DNA from: Phycisphaerales bacterium
Lineage (GTDB): Bacteria > Planctomycetota > Phycisphaerae > Phycisphaerales > UBA1924
Length of the DNA stretch: 24,309 nucleotides
Assembly: GCA_029212425.1 (NCBI GenBank)
Contig: JARGNC010000015.1
Coordinates: forward strand, 1 to 24,309
Direction: 5' to 3'
The notes under the pieces were generated by a model. That model was not told where the DNA came from and did not search any database. It was given only the letters and a program-made list of their open reading frames with translations. Made by a program: the position numbers and the translations under genes. This document shows, piece after piece, positions 7,280 through 15,276 of this stretch; position 1 is the stretch's first letter, and every line of letters begins with the position of its first letter.

Positions 7280-8281
7280 ATGAATCCCAAAGCCCGAACC
7301 ATCGCAATCTATTCCCTTGCCCTCTCCACTGTTCTCGCAGCATGCGGCGACAGCACCCCCAAAGATGCGCCAACAACTCAGAAACTTTCCATCGTCACCA
7401 CCACAGGCATGATCACCGACCCAGTCACCAAAATCGCTGGAGACCACGCGAGCGTGACCGGGATCATCGGGACCGGGATCGACCCCCACCTTTACAAACC
7501 GACCCGCACCGACATCACCAAACTGATGGGCGCGGACATCGTGCTGTACTCCGGTTTGCTCCTCGAAGGAAGAATGACGGACGCGTTCGTCCGCATCGCG
7601 GGTTCAGGGATCACCGTCCGCGCGGTGACCGAAGCAATCGACGAAAGCTCGCTCCTCGCGCCTCCTGAGTTTGAAGGACACCACGACCCCCACCTCTGGA
7701 TGGACCCCATCGCGTGGTCACTCGCGGTTGATGTCATGGCACAAACACTGATCGATGAAGATCCAACCAACGCATCCATCTACCGCGCCAACGCGGATTC
7801 GTATAAATCCGAAATCGCAGACCTCCACGCATACGCCGAGCGTGCACTCGCGACCGTTCCCGAAAGCCAGCGCATCCTCGTAACGGCCCATGACGCGTTC
7901 AACTACTTCGGACAACGATACAACTACCAAGTCGTCGGCATCCAAGGAATCTCCACCGAATCCGAAGCGGGTGTCCGCGACATCGAACGCCTCGTCGATC
8001 TCCTCGTCGACAACAGAGTCAAAGCAGTCTTCATCGAGACCACCGTCTCCGAACGAAACATCAACGCGCTCATCGCCGGCGCCAAAGCCCGCGACCACGA
8101 GGTTATCATCGGCGGCTCACTCTTCTCTGATGCGATGGGACAAGAGGGCACACACGAAGGCACCTACATCGGGATGATCGACCACAACATCACCACCATC
8201 GTCCGAGCGCTCGGCGGAGAAGCTCCACAGCGAGGCATGCACGGCTTACTCGCTGAACCCAAATCAAAGACACAGCCATGA
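7280..8281 (+). CDS. Metal ABC transporter substrate-binding lipoprotein, TroA-like (Zn/Mn)
   Basis: This is a cluster-9 (TroA/ZnuA/MntC) periplasmic metal-binding lipoprotein that delivers a divalent metal to the membrane permeases encoded downstream. Residues 1-21 form a lipoprotein signal with lipobox LAAC (Cys22). The four metal ligands of the family are visible: His70 (IDPHLY), His138 (HHDPHLW), His204 (TAHDAFNYF) and Asp284 (SLFSDAMG). The H-H-H-D set matches Treponema TroA, which takes zinc and manganese; it differs from PsaA/MntC, where the third ligand is Glu. Thus the metal cannot be fixed from sequence. The usual zinc-specific His-rich loop of ZnuA is reduced to EGHHDPH. At 333 residues the length is normal. 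GAAGG lies 6 nt before the ATG, and the stop codon overlaps the next ATG by 4 bp (ATGA). Confidence 0.93.
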   Translation: MNPKARTIAIYSLALSTVLAACGDSTPKDAPTTQKLSIVTTTGMITDPVTKIAGDHASVTGIIGTGIDPHLYKPTRTDITKLMGADIVLYSGLLLEGRMTDAFVRIAGSGITVRAVTEAIDESSLLAPPEFEGHHDPHLWMDPIAWSLAVDVMAQTLIDEDPTNASIYRANADSYKSEIADLHAYAERALATVPESQRILVTAHDAFNYFGQRYNYQVVGIQGISTESEAGVRDIERLVDLLVDNRVKAVFIETTVSERNINALIAGAKARDHEVIIGGSLFSDAMGQEGTHEGTYIGMIDHNITTIVRALGGEAPQRGMHGLLAEPKSKTQP

Positions 8282-9105
8282 GTACAGCAACCACCCAAAC
8301 CCCTCGCTCAACACTCGACGCTCGTCCGGAACACTCCGCGGACAACCCGCTCTCCGTCCACGCGATGACCGTCGCGTACCACCGCAAACCAGTCCTCTGG
8401 GATGTGGACTACGACGCACCTCCGGGATCGCTCGTCGCGATCGTTGGTCCCAACGGCGCCGGAAAGAGCACTTTCATCAAAGCGTGTCTCGGACTGATTC
8501 CTGCTGCTGCGGGGACTGTTGAGTTTTGGGGAAAGCCGTACAAAAACGCCCGCGCCAAGATCGGGTATGTCCCGCAGCGCGAAACAGTCGACTGGGATTT
8601 CCCCGTCAGCGCGCTCGATGTCGTGTGCATGGGACTCTACCGAAAGATCGGATGGTTCAAACCGATCCGCAAAGCACACAAAGCCGCCGCGATGGAATCG
8701 CTAGAGCGGATGGGACTCTCCGAGTACGCGAATCGGCAGATCGCGCAGCTCTCAGGAGGACAGCAGCAGCGTGTGTTCCTCGCACGCGCGCTCGTGCAGA
8801 ACGCGGACCTCTACTTCATGGACGAACCCTTCGCAGGAGTCGACGCCGCAACCGAAGCAGCGATCATCGAAGTCCTCCGCGAGCTCCGGTCTCAGGGCAA
8901 GACCGTCATTGTCGTCCACCACGATCTCCAGACCGTCCCGACCTACTTCGACCACGCGATGCTGCTGAACATGCGCATCGTCGCCGCAGGACCGGTCAGC
9001 GAGGTCTTCACCGACGAGAACCTCAACAAAACCTACGGCGGACGACTCACCCTCCTCGCCGAAGCGTCCGAAGCCGTCGCTCGTGCCCAGCAAGGCCAGC
9101 TTTAG
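8278..9105 (+). CDS. Metal ABC transporter ATP-binding protein, TroB/ZnuC-like
   Basis: The cytoplasmic ATPase that powers the metal importer. All nucleotide-binding motifs are present: Walker A GPNGAGKST (57-65), Q-loop Gln100 in YVPQ, signature LSGGQ (158-162), Walker B LYFMDEP (178-184) and the switch histidine in VVHHD (His215). The motif order and the VDWDFPVSALDVV stretch after the Q-loop are typical of manganese/zinc-type ATPases (MntB, TroB, ZnuC). Its start overlaps the stop of the binding-protein gene (ATGA), so translation is probably coupled. About 25 extra residues precede the ABC core; their function is unknown. Confidence 0.95.
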   Translation: MSTATTQTPRSTLDARPEHSADNPLSVHAMTVAYHRKPVLWDVDYDAPPGSLVAIVGPNGAGKSTFIKACLGLIPAAAGTVEFWGKPYKNARAKIGYVPQRETVDWDFPVSALDVVCMGLYRKIGWFKPIRKAHKAAAMESLERMGLSEYANRQIAQLSGGQQQRVFLARALVQNADLYFMDEPFAGVDAATEAAIIEVLRELRSQGKTVIVVHHDLQTVPTYFDHAMLLNMRIVAAGPVSEVFTDENLNKTYGGRLTLLAEASEAVARAQQGQL

Positions 9106-9117
9106 AAAACACCAATC

Positions 9118-10425
9118 GTGAACCCAACCCTCGCCCAATCCCTGACGCAAACACACGACGAGATCCCCTCGCTCCGCGAGATCCTCGATACGCTGACCCT
9201 GCAATCTGGGTTCAACACCAACGCGGTCATCATCGCTGCAACGCTGCTCGGGATCGCTGCAGGGATCATCGGCGCGTTTGCATTGCTCCGCAAGCGCTCG
9301 CTCACGGCTGATGCCCTCTCTCATGCGACCCTCCCTGGTATCACCGCCGCATTCCTGATCGCATCCGCGCTTGGATTCAACGCGCGATCACTCCCCATCC
9401 TCCTCCTCGGCGCAACCATCTCCGGCATCCTTGGCGTCACGCTCATCCACGCAATCCTCTCGCACACGCGCCTCCGAGAAGACGCCGCGATCGGGATCGT
9501 GCTGTCGGTCTTCTTCGGGATCGGAGTCGTTCTTCTCTCTGTGATCCAATCCACAGCAACATCGAGCGCCGCGGGACTCAACCATTTCATCTACGGCCAA
9601 ACCGCCGCGATGCTCACCAACGACGCGATCATCATGGGAACCATCGCTTTCGTCTCCATCTCGATCGCGCTGCTGGTGATGAAAGAAATCACCATCGTCT
9701 GCTTCAACGAATCCTTCGCGAAAGTCACCGGCATCCACACGGGATTCATCGACGCGCTGATCCTCGCCCTCATCGTGCTCGTCACGGTTTCAGGGTTGCA
9801 AGCAGTGGGACTGATCCTGATCGTCGCGATGCTGATCATCCCCCCCGCTGCCGCTCGGTTCTGGACGGATCGCGTCCGTGTGCTGGTCTTGCTCAGTGCT
9901 CTGATCGGCGCGATCTCTGGGTTCTTTGGATCGTCCGTCTCCGCGCTGCTCCCACGCAAACCCGCCGGCGCGGTGATTGTGCTGTGCGCCGGATCGATCT
10001 TCATCCTCTCCATGCTCCTCGCGCCAAAACGAGGCGTCGTCGCACAGATTGTCAGACAATCAACACTCCGCGTTCGCATCGCGATCGACCATATCCTCGA
10101 GTCCAAATACGAACACCCTGAGCAACACACCAAAGCAGACCTCACGCTCCGCGTCATGCTCCGCGCTTTGGGATTCACAAGTTCGCTCAGCGCTTCGAGC
10201 ACGCTGACCAAACGCGGGCTCGAGCGAGGACGCCGAGTACATCGGAATCACATGCTCTGGGAGCAGTATCTGATCTCCTTCGCGGATATCGCACCGTCGC
10301 ATGTGGATTGGTCCGTGGACCTTGTCGAGCATGTCCTCGACGATCAACTCATCCAACGGCTCGAACGCGAAATCCGTGAAAGCGGTCTCCACCTCGATCA
10401 CGCATCGCAGGAGGCCAGGTCATGA
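9118..10425 (+). CDS. Metal ABC transporter permease (ABC-3 family) fused to a DtxR/MntR-like C-terminal domain
   Basis: Residues about 30-305 are an ABC-3 (TroC/ZnuB) permease with some eight hydrophobic segments and the conserved cytoplasmic ALSHATLPG loop (67-74). Family permeases usually end near residue 300. Here about 125 residues follow, and they resemble a DtxR/MntR repressor: LTKRGLERG (363-371) matches the end of the winged helix, and RNHMLWEQYL (376-385) then VEHVLDDQLIQRL (403-415) match the metal-binding/dimerisation helices. Candidate ligands are His378, Glu382, Asp401, Glu404 and His405. The region that should be the HTH is about 13 residues shorter than in the sister permease, so DNA binding is less certain. 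The start is GTG, 12 bp after the ATPase stop, with no clear Shine-Dalgarno. A similar permease-repressor fusion is known as YtgCR in Chlamydia, where the regulator part is cleaved off. Confidence 0.9.
   Translation: MNPTLAQSLTQTHDEIPSLREILDTLTLQSGFNTNAVIIAATLLGIAAGIIGAFALLRKRSLTADALSHATLPGITAAFLIASALGFNARSLPILLLGATISGILGVTLIHAILSHTRLREDAAIGIVLSVFFGIGVVLLSVIQSTATSSAAGLNHFIYGQTAAMLTNDAIIMGTIAFVSISIALLVMKEITIVCFNESFAKVTGIHTGFIDALILALIVLVTVSGLQAVGLILIVAMLIIPPAAARFWTDRVRVLVLLSALIGAISGFFGSSVSALLPRKPAGAVIVLCAGSIFILSMLLAPKRGVVAQIVRQSTLRVRIAIDHILESKYEHPEQHTKADLTLRVMLRALGFTSSLSASSTLTKRGLERGRRVHRNHMLWEQYLISFADIAPSHVDWSVDLVEHVLDDQLIQRLEREIRESGLHLDHASQEARS
10409..10414 (+). promoter_or_regulatory. Strong Shine-Dalgarno for the second permease
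   Basis: A full AGGAGG lies inside the end of the first permease gene, 7 nt before the ATG at 10422. It supports that start, which overlaps the preceding stop codon (ATGA). Confidence 0.8.
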
Positions 10426-11768
10426 TCTCCAACCAAATCCCAGATCTCATCCGCGAGTTGATCAGCTTTGATCTCTTCCCACTCACCTCCGCAATCTGCG
10501 TCGCCCTCTCCTGTGGATTGATCGGCAACCATCTCGTCCTCCGCAAACAATCCATGATGGGTGACGCGATCTCACACGCCGTGCTCCCAGGATTGGTCGC
10601 CGCGTTCTTGCTCTCATCGTCGCGCTCACCGGTGGTCATGTTCCTCGGCGCTGGCGCATCAGCACTGATCACCGTCGCGCTCATCGAGCTTGTCAAACGA
10701 CTCGGACGCGTCGAACCCGGCGCCGCGATGGGGGTTGTGTTCTCCGTCATGTTCGCGCTCGGCGTGCTCATGCTCGAACAAGCGTCCGCAGACCATGTCG
10801 ATCTCGACGCGGACTGCGTGCTCTATGGACAGCTCGAAACTCTTTTCTTTGTCGCGCCCAACCAATGGGACCAACTCCTGAGCATCGAAACACTCCGCGC
10901 GATCCCGACGCAGGTCACCACGCTGATCGGACTCACTGTTCTTGTGCTCATCTTCAAACTCGCGCTCCACAAGGAACTCCGCATCGCGTCATTCGATCCC
11001 GGACTCGCGACCACCCAAGGCATCCACGCGGGACTCATTACCGTCCTGCTGATGGTCATGACCGCCGCATGCGCCGTCGCGTCGTTTGAAGCAGTCGGAT
11101 CGATCCTCGTCATCGCGATGCTCATCTGCCCCGCCGCGACCGCGCGATTGTGCACGGATCGGCTCTCGACCCAGATCAAACTCAGCGCGGTCTTCGCGGT
11201 GTCCTCCGCATTCATCGGATACCTACTCGCATCGTTTGTCCCTGAGATGCTCGGGATGCCCTCGTCCCTCAACGCCGCTGGGATGATGAGCACCGTGTCT
11301 GGAGCAATGGTCGCGATCGCGGCCGCCGCATCCCCATCACACGGATTGATCGCCAAATCCCGCAGACAACGATCCCTCCGCAGATCCATCGCGATCGAAG
11401 ACCTCATCGGCACCCTCTACCGCGCCAGCGAGATGGGGATCACCCGATCACCGACGACAACCATCGAACTCACCATGCACATCAAAGACCTCAACCAGGT
11501 CATCCAAGCTGCAGAACGCCAAGACCTCATCATCAACCACGGCTCCCAGCTCGAACTCACCAAAACCGGGCTCGCAACAGGCGCCCAGCTCCTGCGCCGT
11601 CACCGACTGTGGGAAGGCTATCTCGTCGACGAAGCGGGGATTCGTCTGGACAATGTCCACGACATCGCAGAGCAGCTCGAACATCTTTCAACCCAAGAAC
11701 CGGTCCCGGATCTGCAAACTGACCCGCAGGGGAAACCCGTTCCGCCGCGCATGCCTCCTACCCTCTGA
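10422..11768 (+). CDS. Second metal ABC transporter permease (ABC-3 family) fused to a DtxR/MntR-like C-terminal domain
   Basis: Residues about 20-305 are a second ABC-3 permease (conserved AISHAVLPG at 49-57) that would pair with the first to form the channel. The tail from about 318 is again DtxR/MntR-like and is better preserved. A winged-helix-like stretch (324-383, ending QLELTKTGLATG) precedes RRHRLWEGYLV (392-402) and NVHDIAEQLEHL (411-422). Aligned to DtxR, all six metal-binding positions of this helix pair have plausible ligands: His394, Glu398, His413, Glu417 (Cys in DtxR, Glu in MntR), Glu420 and His421. DPQGKPVP (434-441) resembles the conserved P-x-G-x-P-I-P segment of DtxR proteins. 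The SH3-like third domain is absent. It could sense metal and feed back on transport, bind DNA, or be released by proteolysis; sequence alone cannot choose. The astB start codon follows after 1 bp. Confidence 0.9.
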   Translation: MISNQIPDLIRELISFDLFPLTSAICVALSCGLIGNHLVLRKQSMMGDAISHAVLPGLVAAFLLSSSRSPVVMFLGAGASALITVALIELVKRLGRVEPGAAMGVVFSVMFALGVLMLEQASADHVDLDADCVLYGQLETLFFVAPNQWDQLLSIETLRAIPTQVTTLIGLTVLVLIFKLALHKELRIASFDPGLATTQGIHAGLITVLLMVMTAACAVASFEAVGSILVIAMLICPAATARLCTDRLSTQIKLSAVFAVSSAFIGYLLASFVPEMLGMPSSLNAAGMMSTVSGAMVAIAAAASPSHGLIAKSRRQRSLRRSIAIEDLIGTLYRASEMGITRSPTTTIELTMHIKDLNQVIQAAERQDLIINHGSQLELTKTGLATGAQLLRRHRLWEGYLVDEAGIRLDNVHDIAEQLEHLSTQEPVPDLQTDPQGKPVPPRMPPTL

Positions 11769-11769
11769 C

Positions 11770-13113
11770 ATGCCACAATCCGAGTACCAAGAAGTCAACT
11801 TTGACGGGCTCATCGGCCCAACCCACAACTACGCGGGACTCTCCGCGGGCAACATCGCCTCGCTCTCCAACGCGGGAGGGATCTCCAAACCCAAAGCCGC
11901 CGCGCTCCAGGGTCTTTCGAAAATGAAAGCGCTCATGGACCTTGGCCTCACCCAAGCCGTCATCCCACCCCAGCAGCGACCAGACCTGAGCTTCCTCCGC
12001 AAAATTGGCTTCGAAGGATCGGACGCCCACCTCCTCGCACAAGCACGCGACGCGGACCCCACCATCCTCGCGGCGGTCTGGAGCGCTAGCAGCATGTGGG
12101 CCGCCAACGCCGCGACGGTCTCTCCGAGCCCGGACACTGCGGACAACAAAGTCCACATGACCCCAGCGAATCTGGTCTCGAACCTGCACCGCTCCATCGA
12201 ACACCCAACCACCACGCGCGCACTGCGGATGATCTTCAAAGACCCATCACACTTTGTCGTGCACGATCCGCTCCCGGATCAAGCACGCTTTGCCGACGAG
12301 GGAGCCGCGAATCATGTCCGATTCGCAGCGTCCCACGATCAACCAGGGATCGAACTCTTTGTCTACGGCGTAGACATCCACGATCCCTCCAACTCAGCAA
12401 GAAACTACCCCTCGCGCCAAACGCGCGCCGCGTGCGAAGCGATCGCTCGAACGCACAAGCTTGATCAATCGAAAGTCGTGTACGCGCGCCAGCATCCCGA
12501 TGCGATCGACGCTGGGGTGTTCCACAACGATGTCATCGCGACCGGGAACGAGTCCGTGTTCCTCTACCACGAGCAAGCGTTCGCGACCTCCCGCTCGATG
12601 CTGACCGATCTCGCGACACCGCTTGGGAAGCCGCTCATCGCGATCGAGGCGCACGACACCGATTTCTCCCTCGAAGACGCGGTCACCTCCTACCTCTTCA
12701 ACTCGCAGATCGTCACCCTCCCAGATGGATCGATGTCGCTCATCGCTCCACTCGAAACCACCGAGAACCCACGCGTTGCCAAGTTCATCGAATCGATGCT
12801 CGCCGATGACTCAAACCCGATCAACACAGCGCACTACCTCGATGTCCGCGAGTCCATGCGCAACGGCGGTGGTCCCGCATGTCTGCGTCTCCGCGTCCCG
12901 CTCTCCTCAACCGAACTCGCGGCGGTCCATCAAGGCGTGATCCTCAATGACGACCTCCACGCAAAGCTCGTCGAGTTCGTCACACGGACCTATCCCGACG
13001 AGATCACCCAGTCGGACCTGCTCGACCCATCGCTTGCATCGTCGTGCATCCAGACACTCGACGAGCTGACCCAGATCCTCGATCTCCCCGGCTTATACCC
13101 ATTCCAGCAATAG
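11770..13113 (+). CDS. astB: N-succinylarginine dihydrolase
   Basis: AstB hydrolyses N2-succinylarginine to N2-succinylornithine, CO2 and two ammonia, the second step of the arginine succinyltransferase (AST) pathway. The 447-residue length equals that of E. coli AstB, and blocks such as VNFDGLIGPTHNYAGLS (9-25), FADEGAANH (174-182), GVFHNDVIA (249-257) and NGGGPACLRLRV (365-376) are conserved. The catalytic residues of this guanidine-modifying fold are in place: Glu177, His252, Cys371. I chose the ATG at 11770 because the family starts here; the frame is open upstream, but that would overlap the permease gene. It starts 1 bp after the permease stop, so it is probably cotranscribed with metal uptake. 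No other ast gene (astA, C, D, E) is in the window, which is unusual since they normally form one cluster. Confidence 0.95.
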   Translation: MPQSEYQEVNFDGLIGPTHNYAGLSAGNIASLSNAGGISKPKAAALQGLSKMKALMDLGLTQAVIPPQQRPDLSFLRKIGFEGSDAHLLAQARDADPTILAAVWSASSMWAANAATVSPSPDTADNKVHMTPANLVSNLHRSIEHPTTTRALRMIFKDPSHFVVHDPLPDQARFADEGAANHVRFAASHDQPGIELFVYGVDIHDPSNSARNYPSRQTRAACEAIARTHKLDQSKVVYARQHPDAIDAGVFHNDVIATGNESVFLYHEQAFATSRSMLTDLATPLGKPLIAIEAHDTDFSLEDAVTSYLFNSQIVTLPDGSMSLIAPLETTENPRVAKFIESMLADDSNPINTAHYLDVRESMRNGGGPACLRLRVPLSSTELAAVHQGVILNDDLHAKLVEFVTRTYPDEITQSDLLDPSLASSCIQTLDELTQILDLPGLYPFQQ

Positions 13114-13301
13114 CAGCGCAGAAATCGCCGCCCCCCGCTCCATGATGCTCGGATCGTGGTATTGCTTGCCTATTTTCACAATCAGACCCCCTCCACGGTC
13201 AACAACCCCCTTCACAACGCCCGATAGAAGACTGAACCATCCTCGGCGATCGCCCTTTGAGTAGGGCGAACTACCCGGTCGAATCTTCAGGAGTATCAGG
13301 C

Positions 13302-14948
13302 ATGTCAGACGATCACCATATCCCAACCGCTGCCAGCGACCTCAATCCCGAACCGGGTGAGCGGCTGGCGCGTCCGTTTACGCGATTCGCGAAGCTCTCA
13401 AGCTCCGGCGGCATCGTTCTCCTGCTCATGACCGCGATCGCGATGATCTGGGCAAACTCAAAGTACGCTGATTCCTACAACGAAATCTTCTACGAGACCA
13501 AGACCACCATCGCAGTCTCAATCGCGCCAGACCATGCTGATTCTGGGCACGGCGATGTCGATACTCATGCATCGGATCCCCACTCCTCATCACACGATGA
13601 TGACAATCACGAATCAGCAGACGATTCACCTATCGAAGACGCCGCAGACGCGATCGAAGAAACCGTCGAAGACCTCTCCATGGTCGTCGGCGACGACCAC
13701 CACGACGATGGCGGACACGGCGGGCACGGCTGGCAACCAGTGACCGAAGAACCGATGTGGTACCAACAGCACTCCTCAGCGCTGTGGATCAATGACTTCC
13801 TGATGGCGATCTTCTTCCTCGTCGTTGGTCTTGAAATCAAACGAGAAATCCTCTGTGGCGAGCTCGCTTCACCCAAGCGAGCCGCGCTCCCAATCTTCGG
13901 CGCACTCGGCGGCATGATCGGTCCCGCACTGATCTTCGTCGCGTTCAACTTCGGAAAGGAAACCATCGGCGGCTGGGGTATCCCCATGGCGACCGACATC
14001 GCGTTCGCCGTCGGTATCCTCGCGATGCTTGGTTCACGCATCCCCAACTCGCTCAAAGTCTTCCTGACAAGTCTCGCGATCGTCGATGACCTTGGCGCAC
14101 TGGTCGTGATCGCGGTCTTCTATACCGAAAACCTTGAGATGGCATACCTCGGATACGCGGGAACCGTCGTCGCGATCCTCATGTTCATGAATGTCCTGCG
14201 AGTCCGCTGGATCACGCTCTACCTCGTGCTGGGTCTCCCGCTCTGGTACTTCGTGTACATGTCCGGCGTCCACGCAACCATCGCAGGCGTGCTCCTCGCT
14301 GCAACCATCCCGGCGCACGCTCGCGTCAACGCGGTCAACTATGTATTCTCGACACGCAAAGCGCTCGATGTGTTCGCAAACGCGCATGATGATCCGGAGT
14401 TCGATGTCACCGAATCTTCCGAACGACGCGCTGCGGTCAACGCGATCATTCACAACTCGCGAATGGTTCTCCCACCGCTCCACCGGATCGAGCATGTGCT
14501 CCATCCATGGGCCGCGTTCGTCATCATCCCGATCTTCGCACTCGCGAACGCGGGTATCCCAATCCATGGCGGGGTCACCGAAAACCTCTCCGACCCTGCA
14601 GCGATCGGGATCATCCTCGGACTCTCCGTTGGTAAACCACTCGGAATCATCGCACTGTGCTACCTCGCGTGTGTTATGGGTATCGCGTCGCTCCCAAGAG
14701 GAGTCTCGTGGCGCCACATCCTCGGAGCAGGCATGCTCGGCGGCATCGGATTCACCATGGCAATCTTCATCGCGAACCTTGCATACGCAAACAGTGCATC
14801 CCACCTCGAGCATGCGAAACTCGCGATCCTCGTCGCTTCCGCGATCTCAGCGATCGGTGGAGCAGCGATTCTGCTGACCTGTAAGTCGAAACCAGAGCCG
14901 GAACCCGAATCCATGGGACCGCTCATCGACGATGATGAAGACGACTAA
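13302..14948 (+). CDS. nhaA: Na+/H+ antiporter NhaA with a long His/Asp-rich loop
   Basis: NhaA is a 12-helix inner-membrane antiporter that expels Na+ in exchange for H+. The ion-binding residues are present: Asp232 (MATDIAFAVG, E. coli Asp133), the Asp262-Asp263 pair (IVDDLGALVV, E. coli Asp163-164) and Lys445 (VGKPLG, E. coli Lys300). Between TM1 (about 35-52) and TM2 (about 162-180) the protein has about 70 extra residues (75-150), rich in Asp and Glu, with ten His between 78 and 142, including DDHHDDGGHGGHG. By NhaA topology this loop faces the periplasm. The C-terminus is also acidic (IDDDEDD). The 548-residue length compares with about 390 for E. coli. AGGAG at 13289-13293, 8 nt before the ATG, supports this start over an in-frame TTG at 13257. 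A terminator follows. Confidence 0.96.
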   Translation: MSDDHHIPTAASDLNPEPGERLARPFTRFAKLSSSGGIVLLLMTAIAMIWANSKYADSYNEIFYETKTTIAVSIAPDHADSGHGDVDTHASDPHSSSHDDDNHESADDSPIEDAADAIEETVEDLSMVVGDDHHDDGGHGGHGWQPVTEEPMWYQQHSSALWINDFLMAIFFLVVGLEIKREILCGELASPKRAALPIFGALGGMIGPALIFVAFNFGKETIGGWGIPMATDIAFAVGILAMLGSRIPNSLKVFLTSLAIVDDLGALVVIAVFYTENLEMAYLGYAGTVVAILMFMNVLRVRWITLYLVLGLPLWYFVYMSGVHATIAGVLLAATIPAHARVNAVNYVFSTRKALDVFANAHDDPEFDVTESSERRAAVNAIIHNSRMVLPPLHRIEHVLHPWAAFVIIPIFALANAGIPIHGGVTENLSDPAAIGIILGLSVGKPLGIIALCYLACVMGIASLPRGVSWRHILGAGMLGGIGFTMAIFIANLAYANSASHLEHAKLAILVASAISAIGGAAILLTCKSKPEPEPESMGPLIDDDEDD

Positions 14949-14975
14949 AGACCGATTGCATATCAAAAGCCTTAC

Positions 14976-15000
14976 AAACCCGCCAATCGGCGGGTTTTTT
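14976..15000 (+). terminator. Rho-independent terminator after nhaA
   Basis: A 9-bp perfect stem (AAACCCGCC / GGCGGGTTT) with loop AATC is followed by a T-run to 15000. It lies 27 bp after the nhaA stop and closes that transcription unit. Confidence 0.92.
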
Positions 15001-15276
15001 CATGCTGTGTATGTGCTGTGGGGTCCTCGAGAAGGATCAATTCAAGCTCAAAACCGGGCATATCGCAGAAAAATCGGTACTCAGGGAACCAACCCAATCC
15101 CATTACCGAATCTCGTTGGTTAGGGGAGCTCTCCCCGCGTTGTGTGTTTTCACATCTTTTCGAACCGGATCAGACACCAAGTGCGTGACTGTTGTGCGTT
15201 GGTTTTCGTTTTCGCCAAACATGATTCGTCAAGCTTACGAAGGTCTGCCCCACCATCCAAACCGGAGTATTGACCA
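15001..15276 (+). other. Non-coding leader/promoter region of the metalloprotease gene
   Basis: The 276 bp between the nhaA terminator and the protease ATG carry no convincing gene. Small open frames here overlap the protease start and have no family resemblance. Two possible RNA structures are seen: AACCAAC (15087-15093) pairing with GTTGGTT (15115-15121), directly followed by a GGGGA/TCCCC hairpin (15123-15136). No good -35/-10 pair is evident. GGAG at 15264-15267 is the likely ribosome binding site of the protease. Confidence 0.4.

Noticed and set aside
7280..8281. Naming the binding protein mntC/psaA (manganese-specific) or znuA (zinc-specific)
   Set aside because: The third ligand is His (TAHDAF), not Glu as in PsaA/MntC, and the long His-rich loop of ZnuA is missing. 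The H-H-H-D set is TroA-like and leaves the metal open.
11653..11769. Upstream in-frame start of astB
   Set aside because: It overlaps the permease gene by more than 100 bp. The conserved AstB N-terminus begins a few residues after the ATG at 11770.
14034..14813. Minus-strand frame of 259 codons inside nhaA
   Set aside because: It is a shadow of the nhaA coding sequence; composition (Asp/Glu/Arg/His-rich) is that of an antisense frame and no start signal is seen.
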